Shown one piece after another: positions 1 to 8,388 of a stretch of 37,989 nucleotides of DNA (the stretch's first letter is position 1; each line of letters opens with the position of its first letter). Source of the stretch: Bacilli bacterium (GTDB taxonomy: Bacteria > Bacillota_I > Bacilli_A > RFN20 > CAG-826); contig CAAFZT010000023.1 in assembly GCA_900767605.1 (NCBI GenBank), forward strand, positions 1-37,989. The letters run 5' to 3'. The position numbers and the translations under genes were made by a program. The notes beneath the pieces were generated by a model. That model was not told the DNA's origin and ran no database searches. It saw nothing but the letters and a program-made list of their open reading frames with translations.

Positions 1-72
1 GACCTGATCCGCCTCCGTTCCGTTTATCCCGGAGGGATGGACCCCTAGGGGTCGCGGCGGGCGCGAAAAAAG

Positions 73-83
73 CAGGATTCCTG
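73..83. repeat. Left repeat of the IS256-like element
   Basis: The sequence CAGGATTCCTG is an exact inverted match of 1315-1325. Its core is itself nearly palindromic, so the two copies also match in direct orientation, and in that orientation the match extends to the following TTACA. It is therefore unclear whether this is a terminal inverted repeat or a direct repeat flanking the element. Confidence 0.5.
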
Positions 84-124
84 TTACAATGTTTTTGTCT
101 AACAAACCTTGAAAGGAAACCTGC

Positions 125-1303
125 ATGGACAATTTTAGCAAACTTATGGCCGACCTGTTAGGGGAAGGCAAATCTTTGGAGGAGGCGGCGCGGGCCGTCG
201 CCGCCAAAGCCGCGAAGGACGCGATAGAATCCTTCGCCAAATCCGAGCTCTCCGCCCACCTCGGCTACGAAAAGGGCGGGAGGAGGGCGGCCTCCGACGC
301 GAGGAACGGGTCCTACGAGCGCACCATCCAAACGAGCTTCGGACCGATAACCGTTTCCGTCCCGCGGGACAGGGACGGGGATTTCCGGACCGCGGCGCTC
401 CCGCGCTACAAAAGGAGGACGGAGGTGATATCGTCGGCCATACTCAAGCTCTATTCCTCGGGCATGACGGACGAGGAGATGCGCGTGGTCATCGAATCCC
501 TCTACGACGCCGGCGTCTCCAAAAGCTACGTCTCCAGCGTCACAGACGCCGTTTTGGCCGACGTCGAATCGTTCAGGAAAAGGCCGCTGCCGCCGAGGTT
601 TTTCTGCCTTTACCTCGATTCGACATACCTCCCTCTGCGGCGCGACAGCGTCCAAAGGGAGGCCGTCAACATCGCCATGGGGATCGACGCCGAGGGCAAC
701 AGCATGGTCGTCGGCTATTCCATCACCCCGGAGGAGTCCGCCGAGGCCTATCGGGAGCTTTTGGCCGACTTCAAAGCCAGGGGCATTTCCGAGGTGGCCG
801 TCGTCGTCTCCGACGGATTGGCCGGCATCGACGGCGCCGTGGACGCCTCGTTCCCAAAAGCCAAAAGGCAAAGGTGCTTCCTGCACCTGATGAGGAACCT
901 CTGCTCCAAGGTTCGGCCGTCGGACAGGAAGGAGGCCGCCTCCGACTTCATGGCGCTGTCAAAAAAAGAGAGCAGGGAAGAGGCGGAGAAGGCGTTTTCC
1001 GAATTCAAGGGGAAATGGGGCGCCAAATACAAGTCCGTGGCCAAATGGGCCGATTCCCTGCGCGATTTCCTCACTTTCTACGAATTCCCGGAGGCGCTGA
1101 GGCGAAAGATCTACACGAACAACGCGATCGAGGGATTCAACAAACAAATTAAAAGAATGTGCAAGAAGTCGATCCAGTTCGTCACCGAGGACGCTTTGGA
1201 AAAGAGGCTCGTCACGATGTTCCTCCACTTCAACGATGGGATGGGCCGAAGAAAAGTGAGGGGGTGGTCGGAAATCGTTGAATTCATGGAGAAGGGGGCG
1301 TAA
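125..1303 (+). CDS. IS256-family (mutator-type) transposase
   Basis: This is a DDE transposase that catalyses copying and movement of the surrounding insertion sequence. At 392 aa it has the normal IS256 length and looks intact. The N-terminal part (residues 1-100) has the usual helical DNA-binding region and the 'R.GSYERTIQTSFGPITVSVPRDR' signature. The catalytic triad can be placed at D165 (LDSTY), D230 (VSDGLAG) and E336 (YTNNAIEGFNKQIKR). The C..H motif around residues 250-256 (RCFLHLMRNL) is also typical. ATG 125 follows a GAAAGGAAAC ribosome site. Codon use is GC-rich compared with all genes after 1382. No other transposon gene is adjacent. The family assignment is firm; current mobility is inferred from the intact frame. 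Confidence 0.95.
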   Translation: MDNFSKLMADLLGEGKSLEEAARAVAAKAAKDAIESFAKSELSAHLGYEKGGRRAASDARNGSYERTIQTSFGPITVSVPRDRDGDFRTAALPRYKRRTEVISSAILKLYSSGMTDEEMRVVIESLYDAGVSKSYVSSVTDAVLADVESFRKRPLPPRFFCLYLDSTYLPLRRDSVQREAVNIAMGIDAEGNSMVVGYSITPEESAEAYRELLADFKARGISEVAVVVSDGLAGIDGAVDASFPKAKRQRCFLHLMRNLCSKVRPSDRKEAASDFMALSKKESREEAEKAFSEFKGKWGAKYKSVAKWADSLRDFLTFYEFPEALRRKIYTNNAIEGFNKQIKRMCKKSIQFVTEDALEKRLVTMFLHFNDGMGRRKVRGWSEIVEFMEKGA

Positions 1304-1314
1304 TTTGATATAGG

Positions 1315-1325
1315 CAGGAATCCTG
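1315..1325. repeat. Right repeat of the IS256-like element
   Basis: CAGGAATCCTG is the exact reverse complement of 73-83. It begins 11 bases after the transposase stop codon, as expected for an IS256 right end. It is followed by GTTACA, matching TTACA after the left copy, so the copies are almost as similar directly as inverted. Confidence 0.5.
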
Positions 1326-1364
1326 GTTACACAAGATTCGCGATACTCTCGGAAAAGAAGAATG

Positions 1365-1375
1365 TGGTATAAAAT
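1365..1375 (+). promoter_or_regulatory. Extended -10 promoter, leaderless type
   Basis: TG-G-TATAAA (1365-1373) is an extended -10 element. Only 8 bases separate it from ATG 1382, and there is no Shine-Dalgarno sequence between them, so transcription should begin at or very near the start codon. I see no good -35 box. Confidence 0.5.
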
Positions 1376-1381
1376 AGAAAC

Positions 1382-2029
1382 ATGAAATTTGGGCAGATTT
1401 GCGGAAACAAGAACGCGAAGAATTGGGTTTATTTTGTCTGCATGAACCAGCAAGAGGCCGTGGACGTTTATTCCTTGGTAAAGGAAGCGGGAGAAGAACT
1501 GACTATCATTCCCTGCATCCCATCGTCTTGGGAAAACGATTTGGCCCCCTACAAAATGGATAATCCCTTGCAAAAGGGCCGTACGTTCGCTGGAAAAGCC
1601 GATGACTTTCTAAAAGAAATGATGGCGGTTGTTTCTACGTGTCCCGCCACTCATCGAATCCTGGCCGGCTATTCCCTTGCAGGCCTATTCGCCTTATACG
1701 CGGGGATGAAATGTTCGTTATTTGATTCCCTCGTCGCGGGATCCCCTTCTTTGTGGTATCCCTCTTTTATGGAATATGCGCAAGCCCATCCCTTAAATCC
1801 CGCAATCCAGTATGTGTATTTGTTTTTGGGTGACCAGGAAGCCAAAGTCAAAAATCCCGTCTTTCAAACCATAGATCAACGAATGAGCGAATATTGCAAA
1901 ATTCTAAAAGAAGCGCAAATCCCCTTCCATTTTGACCTCAACCCCGGCAAACACGTTAATAACGTGATGGAACGAATGGCCAAAGGCATTTTGTCCGCAA
2001 TTCGGTTTCATTCAACAAAACATCCTTAA
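1382..2029 (+). CDS. Putative esterase, alpha/beta hydrolase fold
   Basis: This looks like a small cytoplasmic serine hydrolase of the putative-esterase group (enterochelin esterase-like fold), substrate unknown. There is no signal peptide. The nucleophile elbow is GYSLAG (near residue 99 of 215), followed by the family-typical phrase 'AGSPSLWYPSFMEY'. A probable acid lies in LGDQEAKVKNP, and the histidine in NPGKHVNNVMERMAKGI near the C-terminus. The length is close to that of relatives I know. ATG 1382 is chosen because the N-terminal strand (NWVYFVC) is needed for the fold and because an extended -10 box sits just before it. It stands alone between the IS element and a membrane protein gene. 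An exact role cannot be given. Confidence 0.75.
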   Translation: MKFGQICGNKNAKNWVYFVCMNQQEAVDVYSLVKEAGEELTIIPCIPSSWENDLAPYKMDNPLQKGRTFAGKADDFLKEMMAVVSTCPATHRILAGYSLAGLFALYAGMKCSLFDSLVAGSPSLWYPSFMEYAQAHPLNPAIQYVYLFLGDQEAKVKNPVFQTIDQRMSEYCKILKEAQIPFHFDLNPGKHVNNVMERMAKGILSAIRFHSTKHP

Positions 2030-2051
2030 AAAGTTCTTTTACGCCGAAATA

Positions 2052-2660
2052 ATGGTGTTACACTTGGAATATGGGTTCCTGCCCTTCGAGGAAAAATATG
2101 AAAAAAGTAAAAAGTCGTTTACCCTTCTTTTGGGTCTTGTTGCTGCCGTCCTCGGCATCATCACCCTCCTCTTGCCGCTTGCTACGGCCTATACCGGCAA
2201 AGTTAGCACCCCTTTAGGTGAAGCTACGGCCGTTGTTTCTAGCGCCTATTGCTTCATCTTCGGCGCGACGGCTAAAGCCACTGGTAAATTCGGTGGCGTG
2301 CAAACCACGACCGACGGTAAACTCTATCGCCCCGCCGCGTTGGCTCTTGTTGGCTGGATTTTGATTGTTTTGGCTTTCGTTGCCGTCGTTGCGGCGATCT
2401 ATATGGTCTACGCCAAAAAGAAATTTGGAAAATTCGTATTCTTCGGTGCGGCATTACTCTTCATTGTTGGCGGCGTTCTCCTTTTCTGCGTGAAAGAACA
2501 GCTCTGTCTCGCTTCCGTTTCCGACCCTTCGAGCTTGAGCAAGGATGCCATTGAAGCGGCCACTTCGAAAATGACTCTCGGCTTCGGATTTATCGGAACC
2601 GGTATCGCTGGCATTCTCTCTGGCATCGCTTCTGGCGTTGCCGGTGTGTTTGCAAAATAA
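2052..2660 (+). CDS. Small membrane protein, unknown function; start uncertain
   Basis: I do not recognise the family. The protein has about four hydrophobic segments: roughly residues 22-48, 97-119, 126-147 and 175-200. It also has a Gly/Ala-rich C-terminus. The only in-frame ATG is 2052, giving MVLHLEYGFLPFEEKYEKSKKS, and no good ribosome site precedes it. A much better start, GAGG then ATG at 2098, lies in another frame. Adding one A to the six-A run at 2101-2106 would join it to this protein as MKKSKKSFTLLLG, a textbook membrane-protein start. The annotated N-terminus is therefore doubtful, from either a base-calling error or natural slippage. A strong terminator follows at 2685. Confidence 0.6.
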   Translation: MVLHLEYGFLPFEEKYEKSKKSFTLLLGLVAAVLGIITLLLPLATAYTGKVSTPLGEATAVVSSAYCFIFGATAKATGKFGGVQTTTDGKLYRPAALALVGWILIVLAFVAVVAAIYMVYAKKKFGKFVFFGAALLFIVGGVLLFCVKEQLCLASVSDPSSLSKDAIEAATSKMTLGFGFIGTGIAGILSGIASGVAGVFAK

Positions 2661-2684
2661 GATTTATTAAGCAGGACCCTTTTT

Positions 2685-2711
2685 GCTCCCGTAAAAAAAC
2701 GGGGGCTTTTT
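2685..2711 (+). terminator. Rho-independent terminator
   Basis: GCTCCCGT (2685-2692) pairs with ACGGGGGC (2699-2706), with one wobble pair and an A-rich loop, and is followed by a run of T. It ends the 2052-2660 transcript. Confidence 0.8.
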
Positions 2712-2716
2712 CGTTC

Positions 2717-2744
2717 TTGAAAAATGCTGTTTCTCTTTTACGAT
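2717..2744 (+). promoter_or_regulatory. Promoter of the lipoprotein pair 2770/4352
   Basis: TTGAAA (2717-2722), a 16-bp spacer and TACGAT (2739-2744) form a sigma-A-type promoter. The start is predicted near 2751, leaving a short leader with AGGAG 7 bases before ATG 2770. Confidence 0.6.
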
Positions 2745-2769
2745 ATTTTGAGACCAAAGGAGATTGTCG

Positions 2770-4347
2770 ATGAAAAAACCGTATTTGCTTCTTGCTGTCA
2801 CGGCATTATTAACCCTTGCGGGATGTAGGCCTCAACCCACCCCGGATGATTCGAAAAAGACCACAGATTCTACTTCCAGCGTTACGGGGACGGAGGCGAG
2901 CACGTCTCCTTTTTGTCCCGTTTTTCCTCAGGCGTTGTTGCATCACTTCTTTCTTCAAGCAACTGTCAAAGAAGCGACAGGAGAGCCTTTGGAAATTCGC
3001 GTTGCCTTTAGTGAGGACCACGCGACGATTGCCTATGCCGACGATGCCGCTTTTTATGAAAAAACGGCGACGGGAGGTTATGACCGCGTTCGTTTGGACG
3101 AAACCAACGAAGTGATTCATGAACCCCAATTAGGTTCTTTCGCCGATCAATTTCCCAACCCCTTTGCGGCGATTAAAGATTCTACCGATTTGATTACTTC
3201 TGAAGGCAAATTGACAGAGTTAGGCGAAGCGTTCGCCGATACGATTGGTTTAGATACAACCTTAACCTTTACCCAGGCAACTTTGGAGTTTGAGGCGGAG
3301 GGTGCAAAGGTTGCCCTTGTCACGGATTCTGCTACCCAAGTAGAAATGGTTTTCTCTAGCGATGCTTCTTCCGATTTACGCTTAAGCCCGCTTCCTGAAA
3401 CGGAGGAATCCAAACAAATCGATAAGACTTTGAGTCTATTGGAGCCCAAGAACTACACGGCTACTTTAACCCAAGGCGGCAAGGAAAAAGCAAAAGCAGA
3501 AGTCCAGGGCGACCGCCTCCTTTTCGCGGATGGAACTTCTACCAAAGGCTACGTCAAAACCGAAAGCGGTTATAAATCGTTAAATGTCGATGGGGGTGTC
3601 GTCTCTCAAGACGCGGTGACCACGGATGCGTTTGGCTCTTTGCTCCCGGACTTTGATTTCAGCGGGGCTATTTTCCAAGAAGAAAAGCTCACGTATCTAG
3701 TTAAATCAGCAGACGTCCTTCCTCATTTTGCTTTTAAACCCATCGCGACGACCTTTAAAAACAAAACGATTCAATCATTAAAGGCGACGGACGCCTCATT
3801 GGTTTTGACTTTTGATAAAGAAGGGTCTGTCCCTTATGTTTTAACCATTGATCAAATTGGAACCACCAAATTGTCCGTGGATTTGGACAAGGTCACGATT
3901 TTAAAAACATGGGAATCCGAAGCCCCAAAAATTGACTCGGAAATGAAACAAATCATGGATACCCCGATTCCTTATTGGGATTGCGGGTACGCCTGGTTTG
4001 CAGGAGACAACCAATACCACGCGTTTTCCACGGATCCCAAAAACTTGACGACTGGTTTTGAGGCTAAAACGGTGGACGAAGCAGAAGCCCAGTTCAACGT
4101 CTATGCCCAACTTCTCCGCGACAAAGGGTTCGTTGAATTGAACAAAACCGATTTAACGGCTCTAATGAATGCCAAGTTCTGTCCTCTCGGCGATTATGAT
4201 GACAGCGGTTTTGCTCACGATCGTTTCTTTCTTGCGGGATCCATGGTTGTGGAAATTTGCTACGGAGAAATTGATTATTCCGGGGCTTGGGTTTGGGTGG
4301 AATCCCCACGTTGCTACATCTGCATTTCTCCCGATGTGAGACAATAG
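2770..4347 (+). CDS. Predicted lipoprotein, unknown function
   Basis: This is a surface lipoprotein of 525 aa that I do not recognise by family. The N-terminus MKKPYLLLAVTALLTLAGC is a lipoprotein signal peptide with lipobox LAGC, so the cysteine at residue 19 should be acylated and the mature protein tethered outside the membrane. A Ser/Thr-rich linker (about residues 25-45) follows, then a long acidic region rich in beta-strand-like segments and no further membrane segment. ATG 2770 is chosen over the TTG two codons earlier because AGGAG is correctly spaced. The next gene begins 4 bases after the stop and encodes another lipoprotein of similar design, so the two are probably co-transcribed. 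Confidence 0.75.
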   Translation: MKKPYLLLAVTALLTLAGCRPQPTPDDSKKTTDSTSSVTGTEASTSPFCPVFPQALLHHFFLQATVKEATGEPLEIRVAFSEDHATIAYADDAAFYEKTATGGYDRVRLDETNEVIHEPQLGSFADQFPNPFAAIKDSTDLITSEGKLTELGEAFADTIGLDTTLTFTQATLEFEAEGAKVALVTDSATQVEMVFSSDASSDLRLSPLPETEESKQIDKTLSLLEPKNYTATLTQGGKEKAKAEVQGDRLLFADGTSTKGYVKTESGYKSLNVDGGVVSQDAVTTDAFGSLLPDFDFSGAIFQEEKLTYLVKSADVLPHFAFKPIATTFKNKTIQSLKATDASLVLTFDKEGSVPYVLTIDQIGTTKLSVDLDKVTILKTWESEAPKIDSEMKQIMDTPIPYWDCGYAWFAGDNQYHAFSTDPKNLTTGFEAKTVDEAEAQFNVYAQLLRDKGFVELNKTDLTALMNAKFCPLGDYDDSGFAHDRFFLAGSMVVEICYGEIDYSGAWVWVESPRCYICISPDVRQ

Positions 4348-4351
4348 ACTT

Positions 4352-6652
4352 ATGAAACGATATCGCGCATTACTTTGTTTGTCCTTATTGTCTTTAGTTG
4401 GCTGCGGGACCTCTACCCCCTCTTCTAGTGATTCCATCGCCTCTTCTAGCAACCCTCCTGTGATTTCCACGGAATCTTCTTCTTCCTCCGAAGATGGACC
4501 GCGGGAAGCCATCACGGCAAAAGAAGCTTTTTCTCAGTTGAAAAAACTCGCCAAAGCCACGAGCTACCATTTGGTATCGGGGATTGGGAGCTCTAGCTTT
4601 TACGAAGAATGGCTGAGCAACGCCTATTATTACAATACCTCTTTGGGATACGGATACCTTTTGAAGGAAAGCTTCGATCCCCAATATGGTTCCAGCATCG
4701 TTTATTCGTTTTCCTTGGAGAATAACGAAGTCAAATTGTCCGCGCCCAAATATTCGTTCCCGGGCGGGAAACTCACCTATGTGAACGATTTATCCAGTTT
4801 GCGGGTTTTTTCGGCCTACGAGGATTACCAAGACAAGATTGATTCTTCGAGCTTTGGAGTCGATGAAAAAGGGGATGCCTATAGCGAAAACAAATGCGTG
4901 GTTCGCTTATTCGCCGCAGCTCTTGGCTATACCGACGATGAATCTTTAAAACAAATTAGCCGCGTTTATTTCTATCGCCAGAACGGGGAATTCGGCTTCG
5001 CCTTACAGAAGAATACTGTTTTTGGTTTTTATTTGGATATCGGGGAGACCTATAGCCGAATCGGCGATTTGGGTACGGCGTCTCATCCGGTTTTGGATGC
5101 TTATTGCTCCACCCATTACGCGATTGGGAAACAAGCGCTTCAGGAAACGAATTTAGCGAACTTCGATTCCTCTTCCTCCACGGTTGCCCTTCATAACGAG
5201 GCCCATGTTCTAATTGATGGGGAAGACCAAGGGGTGAACCTTGCTTCTGAACTCCTTTTGACCGACCAAAAAGCCGAAAGAATTCAAATCGATCCCGTCA
5301 CGGAAGAAAGACAAAGCGACCTCATCGTCCGCCATGAGGATGGATACGCCTATGAAGTGGGGTACGACGAAACGGGCAAAGTGAGGGAAAAACTCTATCA
5401 GAAATACCTCGATTGGAATGATTTGGTTCCGAATTTAAAACAGAAGCTTTTGGAAGAGAAGGGTGCTTTCCGTTTAGAAGACGGCCAATACGTTTACTAT
5501 GGGCGTGTAGCCAACCGCTTAAAGGACTTCCTTGGTCAAATGGATATCCGCGGGACGGCGGAAAGACTCTCACTGACTGTAGACGCGAATGGACAGGTGA
5601 ATGGCGCCGTCTGCGAATTCGCACTTTCCCATTTCGTGGATGAGGAATCCAAGACGAGTTTCGTCTATCGTTATCGGTTAGAAACGACCCTGATTCCAGC
5701 AGAACCCTTTACAGTTTTAAGCGATTTGACCGACGATAAAAAGATTTCCGAATTGGATCAAGCCATCTCTTATTTCGATGGCACCAAGCCCTATTCGATT
5801 TCTTTCCGCGATTCTTTGTCTTCTAGCGATTCCGAAGTCATTACCTACGCGGATAACGTCTATGTGGATGAAAAGAGGACCAATACGACAGCGGGCATCC
5901 AAACCAGTGGGCAAGGCTATTATCAAAAGGGAAGCGATGTTCAATCCTTCCTTTATACGAAAGACGGTTCTTATTTTGCTAAGGCCGCTTCGCAAAAAGG
6001 GTCCATCCAGGAATATAGCCCCCATTCTTTGAATAGTGCTTTATTCCAAAAGAAGGGGGACGCCTATACCCTTCGCGACCACACTTTGTCTTATGTAAGC
6101 CGTGGCCTTCCTTTGAATTACAACGCGTCTTTATGCTATCCCCGTTCTTGGGCCATGAAGCTCGACTCCCAAGGAAGAATCGACCAAATCCAATACACCT
6201 ACGATTGGGATGTGGTGAATGACCGGACGGAAACGGCGCGCTTCACTTATGAAGGCGTTTCGCTCCCTAAAAACATGAAAACGACCTTGAACTCCCTTGC
6301 AGATTTTAAGATGCCGACCTCTTGGGCGGACGAAGACCCCGAGATTGTGTCTAACTTCGAGAAACTTTATGGGGAAGAAGCTAAAAATATTCCTTACGTC
6401 TATTCACCTTCCACTTATAAGCAATGGACGAGCAGCTATTCGGTTTCGGAGACCGTCCAGCTCTATAATTCCACGACGGAAGGGGCGGATTCTGACTTTT
6501 ATGAATTCTACCGTCAAGCTCTTCTCAAAGCGGGTTTTGTGAAGGCGGAAGAACCGACTCTCCCCGGAGCTGAAGAATATAACCTTGGCAAAATCAAAGT
6601 TCGTTTGGCTAAGATTCTTCGTGGCGGATTCTATTTCACCCTCAATAACTAA
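4352..6652 (+). CDS. Large predicted lipoprotein, unknown function
   Basis: The predicted product is a 766-aa lipoprotein exported and anchored by the signal MKRYRALLCLSLLSLVGC (lipobox LVGC). A serine-rich spacer (about residues 20-50) precedes the folded part. I see no catalytic motif or known repeat. The sequence is rich in Tyr, Ser and Asp, as often in extracellular proteins of this kind. It starts 4 bases after the preceding lipoprotein's stop codon and has no Shine-Dalgarno sequence, so translation may be coupled; alternatively, GACAAT at 4340-4345 could act as a -10 box 6 bases before the ATG. Together with 2770-4347 it probably forms an operon of cell-surface proteins. Confidence 0.75.
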   Translation: MKRYRALLCLSLLSLVGCGTSTPSSSDSIASSSNPPVISTESSSSSEDGPREAITAKEAFSQLKKLAKATSYHLVSGIGSSSFYEEWLSNAYYYNTSLGYGYLLKESFDPQYGSSIVYSFSLENNEVKLSAPKYSFPGGKLTYVNDLSSLRVFSAYEDYQDKIDSSSFGVDEKGDAYSENKCVVRLFAAALGYTDDESLKQISRVYFYRQNGEFGFALQKNTVFGFYLDIGETYSRIGDLGTASHPVLDAYCSTHYAIGKQALQETNLANFDSSSSTVALHNEAHVLIDGEDQGVNLASELLLTDQKAERIQIDPVTEERQSDLIVRHEDGYAYEVGYDETGKVREKLYQKYLDWNDLVPNLKQKLLEEKGAFRLEDGQYVYYGRVANRLKDFLGQMDIRGTAERLSLTVDANGQVNGAVCEFALSHFVDEESKTSFVYRYRLETTLIPAEPFTVLSDLTDDKKISELDQAISYFDGTKPYSISFRDSLSSSDSEVITYADNVYVDEKRTNTTAGIQTSGQGYYQKGSDVQSFLYTKDGSYFAKAASQKGSIQEYSPHSLNSALFQKKGDAYTLRDHTLSYVSRGLPLNYNASLCYPRSWAMKLDSQGRIDQIQYTYDWDVVNDRTETARFTYEGVSLPKNMKTTLNSLADFKMPTSWADEDPEIVSNFEKLYGEEAKNIPYVYSPSTYKQWTSSYSVSETVQLYNSTTEGADSDFYEFYRQALLKAGFVKAEEPTLPGAEEYNLGKIKVRLAKILRGGFYFTLNN

Positions 6653-6653
6653 G

Positions 6654-6675
6654 TGAGACTTCGGTCCCGTTTTGT
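6654..6675 (+). terminator. Weak terminator with TTCG tetraloop
   Basis: A short hairpin with a TTCG loop (GAGAC-TTCG-GTCCC, one mismatch) lies just after the stop of the 766-aa lipoprotein gene and is followed by TTTTG. It is weak but in the right place. Confidence 0.35.
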
Positions 6676-6676
6676 T

Positions 6677-6705
6677 TTGCAAAATAGGGCATTAGGTTCG
6701 ACAAT
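6677..6705 (+). promoter_or_regulatory. Promoter, leaderless type
   Basis: TTGCAA (6677-6682), a 17-bp spacer and GACAAT (6700-6705) are followed after only 6 bases by GTG 6712. No ribosome-binding site is possible in that gap, so a leaderless transcript is predicted. Confidence 0.6.
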
Positions 6706-6711
6706 ATTCCC

Positions 6712-8232
6712 GTGAAAAAACGCGCGTTGCTCTTTTTGCTTCCTTTCGTGGCTTCCTGTGGGTCGCCTATCGTTTTTCGCGCGTATCAAAACCCCGAGAT
6801 TTCTACCTCCTATCCTTTTAAAAAGGGGGAAGGCTTTGAAACGTTAAGCGAATATGCCCCGATTGCCACTCAAGGAGGCAATCTGCCGACCTCTTATTCT
6901 TCTATATATAATAATGGGAGTCGCTTTGCTCTCCCGTCCTTGGGACGTCAAAAACTTTTGGTGATTCCCATGGATTTCCAAGAATACCCTGGAGAAGCGG
7001 AGGAAATCGAGGCGATTTCTCAAGCTTTCTTTGGCCAAAACGACGCGGATGCCTTTCCTAGTGTCGCCGAATATTTTGACCGTTCCTCTTATTCCCGTTT
7101 TCAGCTGGAGGGGCGCGTTGCCCCTTCTTGGTTCCGCTCCAGCCAATATTCCTATTCTGATTTGTCATCCATCTATGGATCAAAAAGAACGGAGCAAGCC
7201 CTGCAAAAACTATATCTAGAAGCGTTGAATTGGTATGACACGACTTTTCCAGATGTGCCTAGCTCTCAATATGCTTATTCGGATGGGCATGGCCATGAAA
7301 TAGTCCCCGTCTATTTTATTTATCGGGCGCCCTATGTCGCGGATAAAAACCGCTTCTCCATGTTTTGGGCGTTTTCTATTTCTATTCCCGCGCCCATTAG
7401 TTGGTCTTCCTATTCGATGTTAAGAACCTCCAAAGGGGAGGATTCCCATACTTTAATTCATGAAACGGGCCACTTATTGGGTTTTCCGGATTTATATGAC
7501 GCGAATGACTCCGTTTCCTCGGGACAGATTTCTCCTTGCGGACACGGCGACATGATGGATGGATCGCTAGGAGACGAGAATCCCTTCTTTAAATTACTGA
7601 TGGGCTGGACCAAGCCGATTGTTGTGCACGGAGAAGGAGAAGCGACCCTTCATCAATTTGTTTCTAGCGGGGATTGCCTGCTCTTAAAAAGCCATTATTC
7701 CGACTCCCTTTTCGATGAATACGTTTTGCTCGATTTTTATACCCCCTCGTCCCTCAATGGGTTTGACGCGAATCAACGAAAGGGCATGCTGAATCGAATG
7801 GTCCGCAAAAGCGGGGTTCGCGCTTATCGAGTGGATGCACGTTTGGGTTTATTTTCCTCTTCCGGGGCTTCCGAACTTTTAACTTTCAATAGCGATTTAG
7901 CGGGTAAGCAAATCGGGTTTTATGCTTCCAATAGTCAAGGTTATGAATCTAGCGGCTATATCGAAGGGGCGAATCCTTTGCTCCAATGGTTGGATGCGTC
8001 AAGTTCTAGTTCGAAACTAAGAAGTTATTTCGTGGCAAGCGATGCGAATAACACCGTCCGACAAAATGGCTATGAATATCAATGTCGAGACGTCTTGTTC
8101 CAAAAAGGGCAGGGGTTTGAGGGGGGTGCTTTTTCCGACCTTCGCTTTTCTAACGGAAGCGTAGGATTTTCCTGGAAGGTGGAAGAAGTAGGAAGCACCT
8201 TTGCTCGCATTTCTTTTCAGCCAATCCCCTAA
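6712..8232 (+). CDS. M6-like zinc metalloprotease lipoprotein
   Basis: This looks like a surface-anchored zinc-dependent protease. The signal KKRALLFLLPFVASC ends in lipobox VASC (Cys 16), so the enzyme should be lipid-anchored outside the cell. The zinc site is HETGHLLGFPD: H250, E251, H254 and a distal D260. This is the HExxHxxGxxD pattern of immune-inhibitor-A-like (M6) and related proteases. Upstream, 'KLLVIPMDFQEYPG' and 'FPSVAEYFDRSSYSRFQLEGRV' match the conserved M6 lead-in (…V.EYY.E.SYG.F...G.V). The C-terminal 250 residues look like a beta-rich accessory region. The GTG start is supported by the signal peptide and by the promoter box 6 bases before it. The target protein is unknown. 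Confidence 0.8.
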   Translation: MKKRALLFLLPFVASCGSPIVFRAYQNPEISTSYPFKKGEGFETLSEYAPIATQGGNLPTSYSSIYNNGSRFALPSLGRQKLLVIPMDFQEYPGEAEEIEAISQAFFGQNDADAFPSVAEYFDRSSYSRFQLEGRVAPSWFRSSQYSYSDLSSIYGSKRTEQALQKLYLEALNWYDTTFPDVPSSQYAYSDGHGHEIVPVYFIYRAPYVADKNRFSMFWAFSISIPAPISWSSYSMLRTSKGEDSHTLIHETGHLLGFPDLYDANDSVSSGQISPCGHGDMMDGSLGDENPFFKLLMGWTKPIVVHGEGEATLHQFVSSGDCLLLKSHYSDSLFDEYVLLDFYTPSSLNGFDANQRKGMLNRMVRKSGVRAYRVDARLGLFSSSGASELLTFNSDLAGKQIGFYASNSQGYESSGYIEGANPLLQWLDASSSSSKLRSYFVASDANNTVRQNGYEYQCRDVLFQKGQGFEGGAFSDLRFSNGSVGFSWKVEEVGSTFARISFQPIP

Positions 8233-8256
8233 GAAACTGAACTCGCAAAATTGTTG

Positions 8257-8285
8257 TTGACAGCACACAATCCCCTGCGTATCAT
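8257..8285 (+). promoter_or_regulatory. str operon promoter
   Basis: TTGACA (8257-8262), a 17-bp spacer and TATCAT (8280-8285) form a near-consensus housekeeping promoter. The predicted start is near 8292, giving a leader of about 97 nt before rpsL. The tuf promoter has the same -10 sequence. Confidence 0.8.
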
Positions 8286-8329
8286 TACCCCCGGACGTAA
8301 GTAGAAGGCCTTTTGGCTGTTTTATTTAC

Positions 8330-8350
8330 CCCGATGTGTGATACACCGGG
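8330..8350 (+). promoter_or_regulatory. Hairpin in the rpsL leader
   Basis: CCCG-A-TGT (8330-8337) pairs with ACA-C-CGGG (8343-8350), with one A.C mismatch and a 5-base loop. It lies about 40 bases before the start of rpsL in the transcript leader. It has no T-run, so it is not a terminator. It could stabilise the mRNA or be a ribosomal-protein binding site; its function is not shown. Confidence 0.4.
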
Positions 8351-8388
8351 AATTGTGTGAACCAAGAAACAAAGGAGAAAGAACACAA

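Larger units (their letters stand above)
73..1325 (+). mobile_element. IS256-family insertion sequence (approximate limits)
   Basis: A single mutator-type transposase gene is bracketed by two short matching repeats, at 73-83 and 1315-1325, which I use as approximate ends. The element and the bases before it (1-72) are clearly richer in G+C than the DNA after 1340, with gcc/ctc/ttc/agg codons unlike those of the neighbouring lipoprotein genes, which suggests recent arrival from another genome. The true tips are not certain. The repeats are only 11 bp perfect, shorter than typical IS256 ends (24-41 bp), and I could not see an 8-9 bp target duplication. The 14-bp palindrome at 40-53 may be part of the left end or of the flank. 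Confidence 0.65.

Noticed and set aside
158..886. A long antisense open frame within the transposase gene
   Set aside because: It arises from the GC-rich codon use of the IS element. No ribosome site or recognisable domain.
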